A DNA stretch of 64,000 bases from Ailanthus altissimus (lineage: Eukaryota > Streptophyta > Magnoliopsida > Sapindales > Simaroubaceae): assembly GCA_946807835.1 (NCBI GenBank), contig OX327702.1:3286001-3350000 (forward strand), given 5' to 3'. Every line of letters begins with the position of its first letter. The stretch's first letter is position 1. This document shows, one piece after another, positions 11,643-23,600 of the stretch. The notes beneath the pieces are model-generated. The model saw only the letters and a program-made list of their open reading frames with translations, did no database searches and was not told where the DNA came from. Made by a program: the position numbers and the translations under genes.

Positions 11643-12255
11643 ACAACAAAAAGACCAACTACCTTCCATAACAGAAAAGATGGTAGTTAGGTTGCTATTG
11701 TTGAGCTATTTCTAAGCTTGTACAAAGATTTATTAGATAAGGACTTTTCTTTTTCGTCTTTTTCTTATACTTATATTATATCTGTATTGTGAGAGGTAGA
11801 CTAGCGGCTGAAGGCCGAAAACTAAGGATATTAACCAAGAATCCTTTATGATTGCCGGAGGCAAACTAGCGACAAGAGGCCAAAAGCAATGATATAAATC
11901 TAAAATCCTTAGCGCTCAGCCAATGGCCTTAAAAAAATCAAAATAAAAAAAGAGTTTGTTGTGAACTTGTGACCTAATTTCTTTTATTTTTTTTTAAAAA
12001 AAACTGTTCTTATCTTTTTGTGTAAAGACCCTAAAAACTATATATTGCTGAGATGTCAAAGTTTTGTATGCCTTTGTTTTTAATTGCACTAAATGTTTTA
12101 AATTTTGCATTAAAATTTTTAAGTCAGTTCTGTCGTTCTGATTTTTTATATTCCAGAAGTTGCATTTCAAGTTTAGTGTTAGAGATTTCTAAGTTTTATA
12201 TCGATAACTGTGACATTATATGCAATCTATACAACAACAACCTTGACGTCAATGC
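11643..12255. other. Intergenic or intronic DNA before the ACX4 relic
   Basis: There is no supportable gene. The stretch holds unremarkable AT-rich DNA with two short related phrases near 11795 and 11865 (TAGACTAGCGGC and AAACTAGCGACA followed by AAGGCC/GAGGCC). It may be the first intron or 5' flank of the ACX4 relic. Confidence 0.4.
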
Positions 12256-12619
12256 ATCGAATTCTAATTTACCAGCACTGGATGTCCAACTCGCATTTCC
12301 TCGAGCAACTACAGCCACGTCCAAGTTTCCTCCTTGTGCTAATAATTATTAGCAATTGTTTTCTTATTTCTATATCTACGATTACACTAACTGTAACTAA
12401 TAAGTTTCATACTCAAATTTACTGCTTTTATGAATGTTACAGCATCAGATTATTACCGACTGGATGACCTTGTGACTTCAGAGGAGCAGGCTATTCGCAA
12501 GAAAGTGAGAGAGTGTGTGGAAAAAGAATTAGCACCGATAATGGCAGAAGTGCCATATTTTCTTCACATTACTTAACTTTGTTTTTAAAAAATAATAATG
12601 CCCTTGTTCGTGTATATGG

Positions 12620-14060
12620 CAGTTAAATGCTGGAGTAGTAATTAGGCTTGCATTATCATGCACAGAGACATAGAGATTGATCATAATTGTCAACAAATCG
12701 GAGATGGTGAATGCAAAGTTTTCAAATTATGAGTCCAGCGCTCCCGCGCCACAAGTATTTTCTCCCCAGCGTTAGAATAGTGATCGAAATTAAAAAAATG
12801 ACCTGTTTAAGTCGCGTCTGGCGCTCCAGCGCCGAAGAGTCACCGCGCCAGCGACGCTCCATCGCCCCAGCGCTATCAACATACCGCGCCAGCGGTGAAG
12901 CTGTTTTCATGCAGTGCCCCAGCGCCAAGATCCCACCGCTCCAGCGGTAATAGCTTTTTCACGAGTCGCCCCAGCGACAGATGCATAGCGCGCCAGCGGT
13001 AGTGCGAGCCCTAGTCCGACGAGAATTGAGATTTTCAAGCTCATATCAATCCCCATATAAAGCCACTCATTTCCAACCTTCAAGAATCAATCCAAGACGA
13101 CCCAAGAGCACCAAGAATATAGAGCACAAGTCTTGGAAAGCAATAGGAGCTTAATTGAAGCAACTTTAGAGAGAAGTACAAGACGTTCTTCGGCATCAAG
13201 AGTTCCTAGGCAACGCAATTAAGAGCAATTCGACGTCTATATCGGTTTGCTAATAATTGTATCATGATTTATAATTATTTTTACTGCTGTTCTCTTGTAG
13301 CTATGAGCTAACTTATTTTCTAGGGTTAATATTTGAACTCAATATGTGCGCTTAAATTGCCATATCCTTTTAATATTTAATAAACTTAGTCTTTTATTAT
13401 TTAAATTACTTGTGTTTAATGCTTCAATATATCTGGCCAATATATGGTGAATGAATTGGTAATATTTTGATAAACTTGGAAGAGGAATCAATATATTTAG
13501 ACCTAGGTAATTTGATGCATAATTGTAGAGTAACATTCAATGTTGCATATGCAAGTTTCAATTTAGGATAGAAATATACCTAATTGGCATGTATGATCAA
13601 TAAGACCTAATCTTAATGAACCTTAGTTTATTACAAGTACCATAGGAATATAGGTATTTGGTAAATTAGGGTATACTTGCATGACCTTGGAAGAGGCTTG
13701 TGAATACATTAGTATCTTGATCAATAATAAAGACTAAGTGAGTTAAATATTAGAGGATTAATCATTAGAAACATATTGAGGGATAATATTAATCCTAGGT
13801 TTTCTCTACGTGCTATCATTTAAATCTCATTGCATTGTGTTTTGCTTTTATATTTCTAACATTCATTCTTAGATTTTTATTTTTCTGAATAATTATTAGG
13901 AAGATATAATTTTAGTAATTGGTTAAAAAGAAAAAATTATCCATGTGAGTTCGACATCCGCCTAATTAGTCTCTTTATTACTTGCATACGATAGTGTATA
14001 CTTGCACTTAATTTATGATATAGAAATATCGCATCATATAACTTGTCTGGTACTGTGAAA
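12620..14060. mobile_element. LTR-like insertion in an ACX4 intron (ends uncertain)
   Basis: About 1.4 kb of foreign-looking DNA separates ACX4 exons that should be closer together. It has a GC-rich block (about 12730-13005) with ten CCAGCG words, a promoter-like and leader-like stretch (CCCATATAAAGCC near 13050), then AT-rich sequence ending in phrases typical of long LTRs (GAGTTCGACATCCGCC, TTGCATACGATAGTGTA). There is no coding sequence and no confident target duplication, so a solo LTR is the best guess. The ACX4 exons for the FPFH to LTI segment are absent here. Confidence 0.5.
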
Positions 14061-14595
14061 ACTAGCGCTATATGGATTGGAGGCACAGAAGCAGAAATAT
14101 TTACCTTCGTTGGCTCTGTTAAATACCATAGCCTACTGGGTAAGTTGCTGGCTTTTGGTACTTTATAGTATTGACTCAATGACCTTTGGTTCCAAAAAGG
14201 TATAGCAAACTCAAATATTTTCTTTTACATCTAAAGGCTTTGACTGAGCCTGATTATGGAAGTGATGCAAGTGCTTTCAGTACAACTGCTACAAAGGTCC
14301 CATTTCTCAACCTCTCATACATTTATCAAGAAATCACTCTATAATGGTTCAAGTTTCATGCGATGTCATGTTCTAGATCATGTAATTATTTTGATGACAA
14401 GGTGGAAGGCGGTTGGGTAATTGAAGGCCAAAAACGGTGGATAGGAAACAACACCTTCGCAGATAATTTTGTAATTATGGCAAGGAACACCACCACCAAG
14501 CAGATAAATGCGTATGTTATATGTTATTTGATAAGTAGGATTCTTGTGGGTTGTGCCATTGATAAATCTACAATTGCTACCATCTTATTGCTTTC

Positions 14596-15428
14596 TGTTG
14601 GAAAAAATATAGAAATGAGAACTCACAAGTAATTAAATTGAAATTTTCTATTCTTCATCCTAATTTACATTTATAAAAAATATTAAATAGTATCAAAAAA
14701 AATAAAAAGAGAATAGAGAATAATAATAACATAAAAATTACGTGGTTCAACTCAAATCAAGCTTACGTCTACAGGTTATTAAAAATAAAATATATTATGT
14801 AAAAATAATTATAATTATATAGACTTTTTACTACTCACCCACCAAATCGAACATACTCCAAGAGAATACTAAGCTAACCTTACAAGTGTTTCTCACTACC
14901 CTAATGGTAGTTACACTATAAATTCTTAGTTAAACTCAAGAATTTACAAGATGATAAAAATAAAAACAAACCTTTTATTTTTTTTCTCATACTCTCATTT
15001 TTCTTTCTCTCTTTCGTTGCTCTTCTTTAATATTTGTGGTGCCACAATGGTGTTATATTTTGGTGTCCCTTCAAAATCTCATCTCCAAAAGCTATTTATA
15101 AGTATTTATAATACAAAAAGTTTTTACCAATTTCGATGTCACATGCACCAATTTATTTTTTTTTTCATGTTTAAGTTAAATAAATTAGCTCAGCAATCTT
15201 TTATGCACAAGTCAAATAAATTAGTTCAACCACCACCACTTATACACAAGTCAAATAAATTGACTCAACCACCACCATTTATGCACAAGTCAAGTAAATT
15301 GGCTCAACCATCACTACTTATACATAAGTTAAATAAATTGACTCGACAACTTTTGTATAAGTCAAATAAGTTGGCTCAACCACCACCACTTATGCACAAG
15401 TCAAATAAATTTGTCTCCAATACCAACA
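14596..15428 (-). repeat. 3' LTR of the 14.6-19.3 kb element
   Basis: The 833-bp LTR starts TGTTGG and ends CCAACA, so its ends are inverted copies. It contains a minisatellite (about 15170-15415) of a 39-bp unit built around AAGTCAAATAAATTGGCTCAA. The partner LTR is shorter (728 bp), largely because it holds fewer units. Confidence 0.85.
15172..15413. repeat. 39-bp minisatellite inside the LTR
   Basis: About six copies of a 39-bp unit occur, each containing CAAGTCAAATAAATTGRCTCAA, then CCACCACCACTTATGCA or close variants; one unit is shortened. Because 39 is a multiple of three, the array reads as a repeated 13-residue peptide on the plus strand, but it is LTR DNA and I do not call it a gene. 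About five related units lie at 19073-19250 in the partner LTR. Confidence 0.8.
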
Positions 15429-18180
15429 ATCTCCACCTTAGAGACAAATACATCAACCCTGTCTTTTACAACTATAATCACTCATGAGAAAAATTTTACC
15501 ATTTCAACCACTTACCAGGATTTTTGCACCCCTTCTACTAAGATGCCAAAACATACTGACATTCTCAATATAGAGAATTATGCTCCATCATAAAGTATAG
15601 ACACTTAGAATTAGACCATTCTAAAAAATTTCTTTTCGGCTCTTGTCAAATAATTTATTGAAAAATTATAGTGCAACTCTCGCGTTTGGCTTTTCCGAGA
15701 GTTCTTCAACCATTGACAACATTCCACCACACACTTTGTATAAATGCCAAACTAATTCCCGTGTGCAAATTTTTGGACCTGTTAATAGTAACACATCCTT
15801 TTTCATGGCAACTAACGGTCATGCCATAAGGATGTAATCCCTTTTAGATAAAATCGTCATCACATACCTGAAAGTACGTTGTGGATTGGGTAAGCGTATA
15901 TATTTTAATTTTTAATTTACACATCACATGCATAAATACTCAGCAGAATATTAACAAGCATCTCATTACACTAATGAGATATTATGAAACTCACCCTTGA
16001 AGCGTACTTTGTGCGATTCTAGTCGAATATTCGGTAGAATCCTTTAAGTTAGAATGGTAGCTACCTACTCTCGATAACAATTTTAATACTTGAAGCAACT
16101 CTTGCTTCACCTTCAATCTCTCGAGACTAAACTAAATAATTTTTTTTTTTATATTTAGCTGAATGCCACATAAAAAATAATAACATTTATTATATAAATT
16201 TTAATGACTAACACTTAGTCATTATAACATTTGGCCAATATTTTGTAATTTACTTTAACTTACATTTTACACCACTCTTGTAAATATACCATAACCCTTT
16301 ATATAGGCAAAGATTGCCGCCACTATGACTAATGAAATGCCAATTAGTGGCCTTTGAATTTTGAAGCATGAAATTAGCAACTTCATGCTTTCATTTTAGC
16401 TTGGTGACAAATATATATAGCTGGCCGAATATTAGTAAGCTAAGTGGCCAATAAAAATTCAAACAAATATAATTTAGGCAGCTCATGCTTAAGAATTAAC
16501 ATGTCAATAAAATTTGAATTTGAAAACAAATGTAAATTGGCCACCTCTTGCTTGTTAAATTTGATTTTTCCGAATAAAAACATGCCACCATTTAATCAAT
16601 TGTTTCATTTTACCATTTGGCGTCCAAAGCCTTCAATTTGAAATTTGCCAAAATTGACTTTCAATTTAACACTTTGTTTACAAAAGTAGCCAATCAAATA
16701 ATGCTACCAAAATCAAATAAAACAATTCATTAATTTCATTTGCTTTTTATATAAGTTTGCAACATTTGCAAATTATATATTAAGTAAATGAAACTTGCCA
16801 CGTGTCATGCTCTAACAAATTAATAGCATAATATATGGTATCCAATAAAAAAGATAAATTGGCAAGTCCCACTTGTTAAGATCTCGGGCTTAACACTTAA
16901 ACCTTACGATCTCCCCGAGAGACCTTAAAATAATTTTAATATTTTGAGAACTTTTCAAATTGACCTATTCAATTCGGTGCGCTACCCCAATGCATAACGA
17001 GTACACATCATATAGTGAGACTCTCTAGGATCACACCTATTTTATCTTACGAAACTCTTTCGTAAGTCCATAAACATTGTCCTATACACACGTCATGAAA
17101 ATAACAAAATAACATATTAAACCATACAAGTTGAGGTTAATACATATTCGTATAATCTCTTCGTCATATATATCCTAGAAGAGCGGAGACATAAATCATC
17201 ACCGTCAAGTCTTTATATGCTCAATCATGAACTTATCTCTAGATTTGTATTTCTATAAATAAAATCCACAAATATTTTTGCGATATTGTTTATCCCACAG
17301 GAAAATCATTCCCCAAGTGCTTATGGCCATAAGACCTTTTGAAATATAATCTTAAAACATCAGGATATACAACTAACCCATATGAGCTGACAAATCTCAT
17401 ATCTATACACACTAGACTCTATGAGCATTGAACCATACCCAGCGACACCTAGCGGTCAGACCATAAAAGGTCTCTGACATATGTGAAATCTAAGTATTGT
17501 GGATCACTCACAAGCCCACCGTGGTGCTCAGGTTAGGGGGATAATGAATACTACTCAATTTGAAAGGATCATCCATTGACGGCTTTATGGGATATCTATT
17601 GGAGATCTTAATTAAGCTTTTTCAATACCCAATCCTCATTGAATACCTACATATCTATACAAGCTTCCACTAAGCTCATGGTCAGTTAGGAATAACCATC
17701 TGCACTATACAGATATAGACATACACCAATCTATATTTAAATAAGATTCCCACTAACAGACTCACATTAGTGACAATAGATCAGAAACAGAGGATTTGAG
17801 AACATACTTGCATAATGACATTTCTTAGCATCTATTGTCACTATTTGTAACTATGTCATTACTAGTATACCCTCAGGTCTTTGTTCCATTTCAGACAATG
17901 ATTTAACTCCTTAGATCTAACTGACTCTTATAACTTGCTAACTCTTAGCAGTGCTAACTCTTAGTATTTATAACTCTCAGTGTAGCTAACTCTTAGCACC
18001 AGTCCAAACTCCTTTGAACCAGATATGAACTCTTTCAAATCATACAATGTCCGAAATGTTACAAGCATCTTACCATATGTATTTAATATTAAAGATTTTA
18101 TTCGAAATGTTTATTTATATAAATATTAAACAATTAATATTTATACAATATTGAAATGGCACATAAGCACTAGTTTCAAC

Positions 18181-18372
18181 AATACCACACTGTTCACTTT
18201 ATATTTAGAGCTATTAGCTGAACTTGCTCTACTTTTGGGATAATTTTTCTTGAAGCCTTTTCAAACCCTTGTGAAATCCATATTGAATTAGCACATCTTT
18301 GGCTTGTACTTGTCATAAGTTAAAATTAATTCTCCTGTCAAACTTCTCCACCTCAAATTTCACTGTTGACAT
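18181..18372 (-). pseudogene. gag N-terminal remnant
   Basis: From the ATG at 18372 the minus strand reads MSTVKFEVEKFDRRINFNL, then TGA (18313-18315) where the conserved gag Trp should be. It continues QVQAKDVLIQYGFHKGLKRL before further stops. This is a Copia gag N-terminus and identifies the otherwise non-coding element as Copia-derived. Confidence 0.85.
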
Positions 18373-18499
18373 TTCTACTTTATGCTATCAGCTTTTGATA
18401 AATTTTTGTATATGTAAATAGTCTCCTATACGTGAATAGTATTGTACGTATTCACACTACCACATTAGAAGCTTTAAAATGTATCAAAGGAACCACCCG

Positions 18500-18545
18500 C
18501 TCTGATACCACTTGTTGGTATCTACCTGAGTTCTGATAACACTTA
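18500..18545 (-). other. Primer-binding site with a degenerate second copy
   Basis: In minus-strand reading, the LTR end and primer site occur twice in a row: CCAATAAGTGTTATCAGAAC and then CCAACAAGTGGTATCAGAGC. The inner copy is the canonical initiator tRNA-Met site; the outer one is diverged. The boundary between LTR and interior is therefore ambiguous by about 25 bases. Confidence 0.7.
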
Positions 18546-19271
18546 TTGGAAAAAATACGCAAAGGAGAACTCACAAGCAATTAAACTGAGATTCCCTATT
18601 CCCCGCTCCAGATCCACCTTTACAGAAAATATCAAACAGTATCGAAAACAATAAAAGGAGAATGGAGAATAGCAACAACACAAGAATTTACATGGTTTGG
18701 CTCAAATCAAGCCTACGTCCACGGGTAATCAATGACAAAATACACTATGTAAAAATGCTTATAATTACATAGACTTTTCACTACTCACCCACTAAATCGA
18801 GTCTACTATAAGAGAGTACTAATTCAAGATTACAAGTGTTTTCCACTATAAGAGAAAAATAAAAACAAATCTTTTATTTTTATTCTCATACTTTCACTTT
18901 TCTTTCTCTCTTCTGTTGCTCTTTCTTGATATTTTTTGTGCCATAATGGTGTTACATTTTGGTGTCCCCTCAAAATCTCATCTTCAAAGGAACCTATTTA
19001 TAAGCTTTTACAATGCAAAAAGTCTTTACTAATTTCGGTGTCACATACACTAATTTATTTTTTCTTCGTGCTTAAGTCAAATAAATTGGCCCAGCCACAA
19101 CAACTTATGCATAAGTTAAATAAATTGGCTCAACAACCTTTGCATAAGTCAAATAAGTTGACTCAACCACCGCCACTTATACACACGTCAAATAAATTTA
19201 CTCCACTACTCTTATCCATAAGTCAAATAAATTAGCTCAATTTAAATACATATTTGTCTCTAATACTAACA
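18544..19271 (-). repeat. 5' LTR of the 14.6-19.3 kb element
   Basis: The 728-bp partner of 14596-15428 shares TTGGAAAAAATA, GAGAACTCACAAG, CTCAAATCAAGC, ACTACTCACCCAC, TTTTGGTGTCCC and the 39-bp minisatellite (about five units). It ends TACTAACA at 19271. Confidence 0.85.
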
Positions 19272-19877
19272 TTTACATCTATCTTTCTATTTTTTTTGCA
19301 TGATCCGAAGGACAACTTTATTTTCTATTTTTTTAGCTGTTAGTTCAGGAGATATTATCTTAAAGAAAGTCTTTGTACCCAATGAAGGTAGATTACCTAG
19401 TTTTAATTTTTTCCAGGATGCAAACACAGTCTGTTATAGCAATTTTTCTTAAAATTAATTCCCATTTCATGATTTGATATTTGATATTGCTAGTTGCTAC
19501 TACTTTATGTCCCAAGTTGTAAGTTTATGACTATCACATAATTGCTTATTCAAATATAGCCTCTGTCTGTTACACGAGTAATAATTGCCTGGCAATCTAT
19601 TGGCATATCCATGGGCATCTATGACATGTGTCACAGGTACTGCAATTCAATATGTAATGTCTCTCTTTTCTCTTTTATTATAATTTATTTCAAGCCTTTA
19701 GTATCAGTTGTTTGAAATTCATATGATTCAAAGGTATCTGACAGAGAGGAAGCAGTTTGGAGCTCCGTTGGTAGCTTTTTAGATCACCCAATAGAAGCTT
19801 GCTCAAATGCTGGAAAATATTCAAGCAATGAGTCTCGTTGGTTGGCACGTTTGTAAATTGTATGGGAATGGTGAAGT

Positions 19878-20452
19878 TGTTGAAAATGGGCTTATATGCC
19901 AATTAAGTCAATTCTACATTGGTAGGAGATGGCATGGGGTGGTTTGGTTGGACTTATATAAGACAAGACAATTTTTGTTCTAAATAGTACTTTTTAGATA
20001 ATTCTCTTCTCCTTCATCAATCTCTTTATGAGAACCTTATAGTTTAATGGTTTTTCATTTAAGCCCTTAAGTTTGTAAGAATTTAATTTTTTCTTTTATT
20101 TTTGGGTATTTGTAGTAATATCCTACTATTTGGGTAATTACAATATTGACCCTACTATTTGGGTATTTACTTTGATCCAATAGTTTAAAATTTTGTATTA
20201 TGGCCCAAAAACTTTGTAATTTCTCTTGAAGATAGTGGATTTGTTCCAGCGGCGCCCGAGGACATAGGTAACATTACTGAACCTCGTTAAATTTGGTGTT
20301 TTTTTTATTTTTTTTATTTTGTGTTTGATGGTTGGTTGCCTCATTGCGGTATTGCTAGCATTATTGGTTGTGTTTCGGTTATCCAAAAATTTTATTCTAC
20401 ATAACAATTGGTAACAATGCAAATTGTTGTTTGAATGCTTCTTTGTTCAACA
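19878..20452 (+). repeat. 5' LTR of the 19.9-25.3 kb Copia
   Basis: The 575-bp LTR starts TGTTGAAAATGG and ends TTCAACA, directly before the primer-binding site. The other member of the pair is 24692-25276, and a third copy of the same LTR family lies in reverse orientation at 63087-63682. Confidence 0.88.
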
Positions 20453-20619
20453 AGTGGTATCAGAGCCCTAAGTTTAGGACGGTGAGTGACTATTTTCTGT
20501 TGAACACTTACTACTATTCTGAGTTGTTGAATTTGGATTACTAGTTGTTAGATATAATTGTTTGGTAGAGTTTGGTTATTTGTGATATTGTGTATCCAAC
20601 TCATTTGTGTGAGGTAGTT

Positions 20620-23600
20620 ATGGCATCATCATCATCCATATCGATGAGGACAGTGACGTGTCTAGTGCAAAAATAAAAGTGAAAAAATTTTATGGTTGAA
20701 ATAATTTTGGCTTATAGCAGAGTAAGGTGTTGAACGGATTGTGTCAGTAAGACTTGGAGATAGTTTTGAAAGAAACAAAACAAGAAGATATCAAGGAGAC
20801 AGACTGGAACATACTTAATATAAAAGCTTGTGAGTTAATTTATTCTTGTCTATATAGAGAACAGAAGTATCCGTTCATCAAAGAAAAGTCTGCCAATGCA
20901 TTGTGGAAGACTCTGAAGAACAAATATATGAAGAAAAGTAATGAAAAATTGGCTATATCAATTAAAGAGATTGTTTCGTCTTCAATTCAGACTAGGTACG
21001 AGTATTAGTTCTCATATTGATGAACTTAATAAGTTAATTGCTGATTTATTAAATTTAGAGGAAACCTTCAAAGATAAAATAAAGGCTATGTTGTTGATTG
21101 ATTCTCTTCCAGATGAAATAGATCATTTATGTATTACTCTCATCTATAGAAAGGATAAATTATTGTTTAAAGAAGTTTGTTTTTTTTTGACAAATTATGA
21201 AATTCGTAGAAAGGTCAAAAATAACATAGAGATGAGTTAGTAGAAGTTTGACAGTAAGAAGGTATAGCCAAAGTAGAAAACCATTATAAAAAATAAAAAA
21301 TCTAAGTCGAAGGGTAGAGTAGGAAAAGATGAGTAGAAAAGGCATTGGAAGAAAGATTGCCCGAAGTTGAAAAAGAAAGAAAAAGACATGTCTATTTCTA
21401 ATCCATGTGTTGTTAAGAGCGTAAGTGACGAGTAAACATGTCTTTTTGTTTAAGTGGTCATTCATCCACATCTCGTTCTGAAGAATAGATTATGAATTTT
21501 GGTTGTACTTATATGTGTCCACATCAGGAGTGGTTCTTTAATTTTGAAGAGCTTAATGGTGAAGTTGTGTATATGGGCAATAATGATAGTTGTCATACTG
21601 TTAGGATAGGTTCAATCCGAGTGAGAAATGATGATTGATCAACTAGATTTCTAACAAAGGTTCGGTATATACCGAAGTTGAGGAAGAATCTCATCTCTTT
21701 GGGAGTCTTAGAATCTAATTGTTGTACTGTATCTATATGAGATAGAATTCTAAGGGTCACTTCAGACGTTCTTGTGACTTTGAAATGTACTAGGAGGAAC
21801 AACTTGTATTACTATAATGGTAGTACAGTGATTGGATAAATGGCCATGGTTTCTGATAATGATACAAATTCAAAAATCACTAGATTGTGGCATATACGGT
21901 TAAGGCATGCAAGTGAGATAGCCTTATTCAGTTTAGTGAAAAGAGGCTTGTTGAAAGGTGTGAAGACTTGCAAGCTAGATTTTTGTGAGCATTGTGTTCT
22001 GGAAAGCATAAGAGAGTAAAGTTTGGCACTGCTATTCATAATACCGAGGGTATTCTTGATTATATTCACTCAGATGTATGGGGGGCCTTTTTAAACTATA
22101 TCTATGGGAGGTATACGCTACTATGTTAGTTTTGTTGATGACTTTTTCAAAAGAACTTAGGTGTACATTTTGAAATCTAAAGATGATGTACTTAGTGCTT
22201 TCCTTAAATGAAAAAAGATAGTTGAAACACAAATTGGCAAAAAAATCAAGCATCTCAGAACAGACAATGGTGGTGAGTATTGCAGTGATCAGTTCTTGAA
22301 ATTATATCAAGATGAGGGTATTATATGTCATTTTACTGTGAGAGGTACACCACAGTAGAATAGGGTGGCAGAACACATGAACCGAACATTGTTGAAGAAA
22401 TTTTGGTGTATGTTGTTCAATGCGAGATTGGGCAAGAGTTTTGGGCTAAGGCTGTGATTTATGCATGTCATCTCATTAATCGTCTACCGTTAGTTACTAT
22501 TAGTGATAGAACTCCATTGGAAGTTTGGTCTGGACAACCTGTTTCTAATTATGATTCTTTACATATATTTGGTTCCACTGCATATTATCATGTGAAAGAA
22601 TCAAAGCTAAATTCTAGAGCTAAAAAAGCAATTTTCTTGGGATTTTCTTCAAGAATGAAAGGATATCATCTTTAGTGTACGAGTTTGAGAAAGATTATAT
22701 CCAACAAAGATGTAACATTTGATGAGTCTTCTATGTTGAAGAAATTAGAAAAATAGACAATAGTGAATAGTATTCTGCAACAAGTAAAGCGTATTCAGCA
22801 GCATGTGGAGTTAGAAACAACTACATTAAACTCGGTTAGATCTGTAGAGATAAATGATGGTACTCCTATGACAGAGGTGGTTTTGGGAGATGATGAAGAA
22901 GGTTCTACTCAGGAACCTCAACAGCAACTAGAATATATTACAGTAAATAGACCAAGACGTGAGATTCAAAAACTTACTCGATTTGTTGATATGGTAGCCT
23001 ATTCACTTTCAGTTGTAGATGATGATGTTCTTTCCACTTATAGAGAGGCAGTCAACTATTTTGAAGTTAATCAGTGGAAGACAACTATGGAGAAAGAAAT
23101 ACAGTCTCTTCAGAAGAATGAAACTTGGGAGCTAACTCAACTACCAAAGGGTAAGGAGGCAATTGGGTGCAAATGGGTATATACAAAGAAAGATGGATTT
23201 CCTTGACAAGAAATATGTCCGCTACAAGGCAAGGTTGGTGGCTAAAGGCTATGTACAGAGGGAAGGAATTGACTATAATGAGATATGTTCTCCAGTTATG
23301 AAACATTCTTCCATTAAAATTTTATTGGCCTTAGTAGCTCAGCTAAATATGAAACTAGTACAACTTGATGTAAAAATTATATTTTTAAATGGTGATTTAG
23401 AAGAGAAAATCTATATGACTCAACCAGAGGGATTCAAAGTTGCTGGTAAGAAAAAAATAGTTTGCAAACTAAAAATATCGCTTTTTGGTTTGAAATAATC
23501 ACCGAGTCAGTGGTATAAGCGATTTGATCGGTTTATGATGAGTCAGAGGTACACAAGAAGCAAATTTGATCATTGTGTGTATTTTGAGAAGTTACATGAT

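Larger units (their letters stand above)
14596..19271 (-). mobile_element. Non-autonomous LTR element (Copia-like, no pol)
   Basis: Long direct repeats at 14596-15428 and 18544-19271 flank a 3.1-kb interior. A primer-binding site complement (GCTCTGATACCA near 18510) beside the right LTR and a polypurine tract (minus strand AAGGTGGAGAT) beside the left LTR put the element on the minus strand, with the right LTR as 5' LTR. The only coding trace is the start of gag at 18372. The interior (15430-18180) has no RT, integrase or RNase H and may itself contain a nested non-coding element whose minus-strand edge reads TGTTGAAACTAG at 18181. No matching 5-bp target duplication is seen (CTTTC versus TTTAC). 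It lies within an ACX4 intron. Confidence 0.82.

Noticed and set aside
12711..12950. Open frames on both strands in the GC-rich block
   Set aside because: Frames stay open on both strands because of the CCAGCG repeat composition; there is no domain or start context, and the region is part of an LTR-like insertion.
14951..15487. 178-residue frame with repeated SNKLAQPPPL-type peptide
   Set aside because: It is the 39-bp LTR minisatellite read in frame. It lies inside the LTR, is antisense to the element, and the partner LTR has a different unit number.
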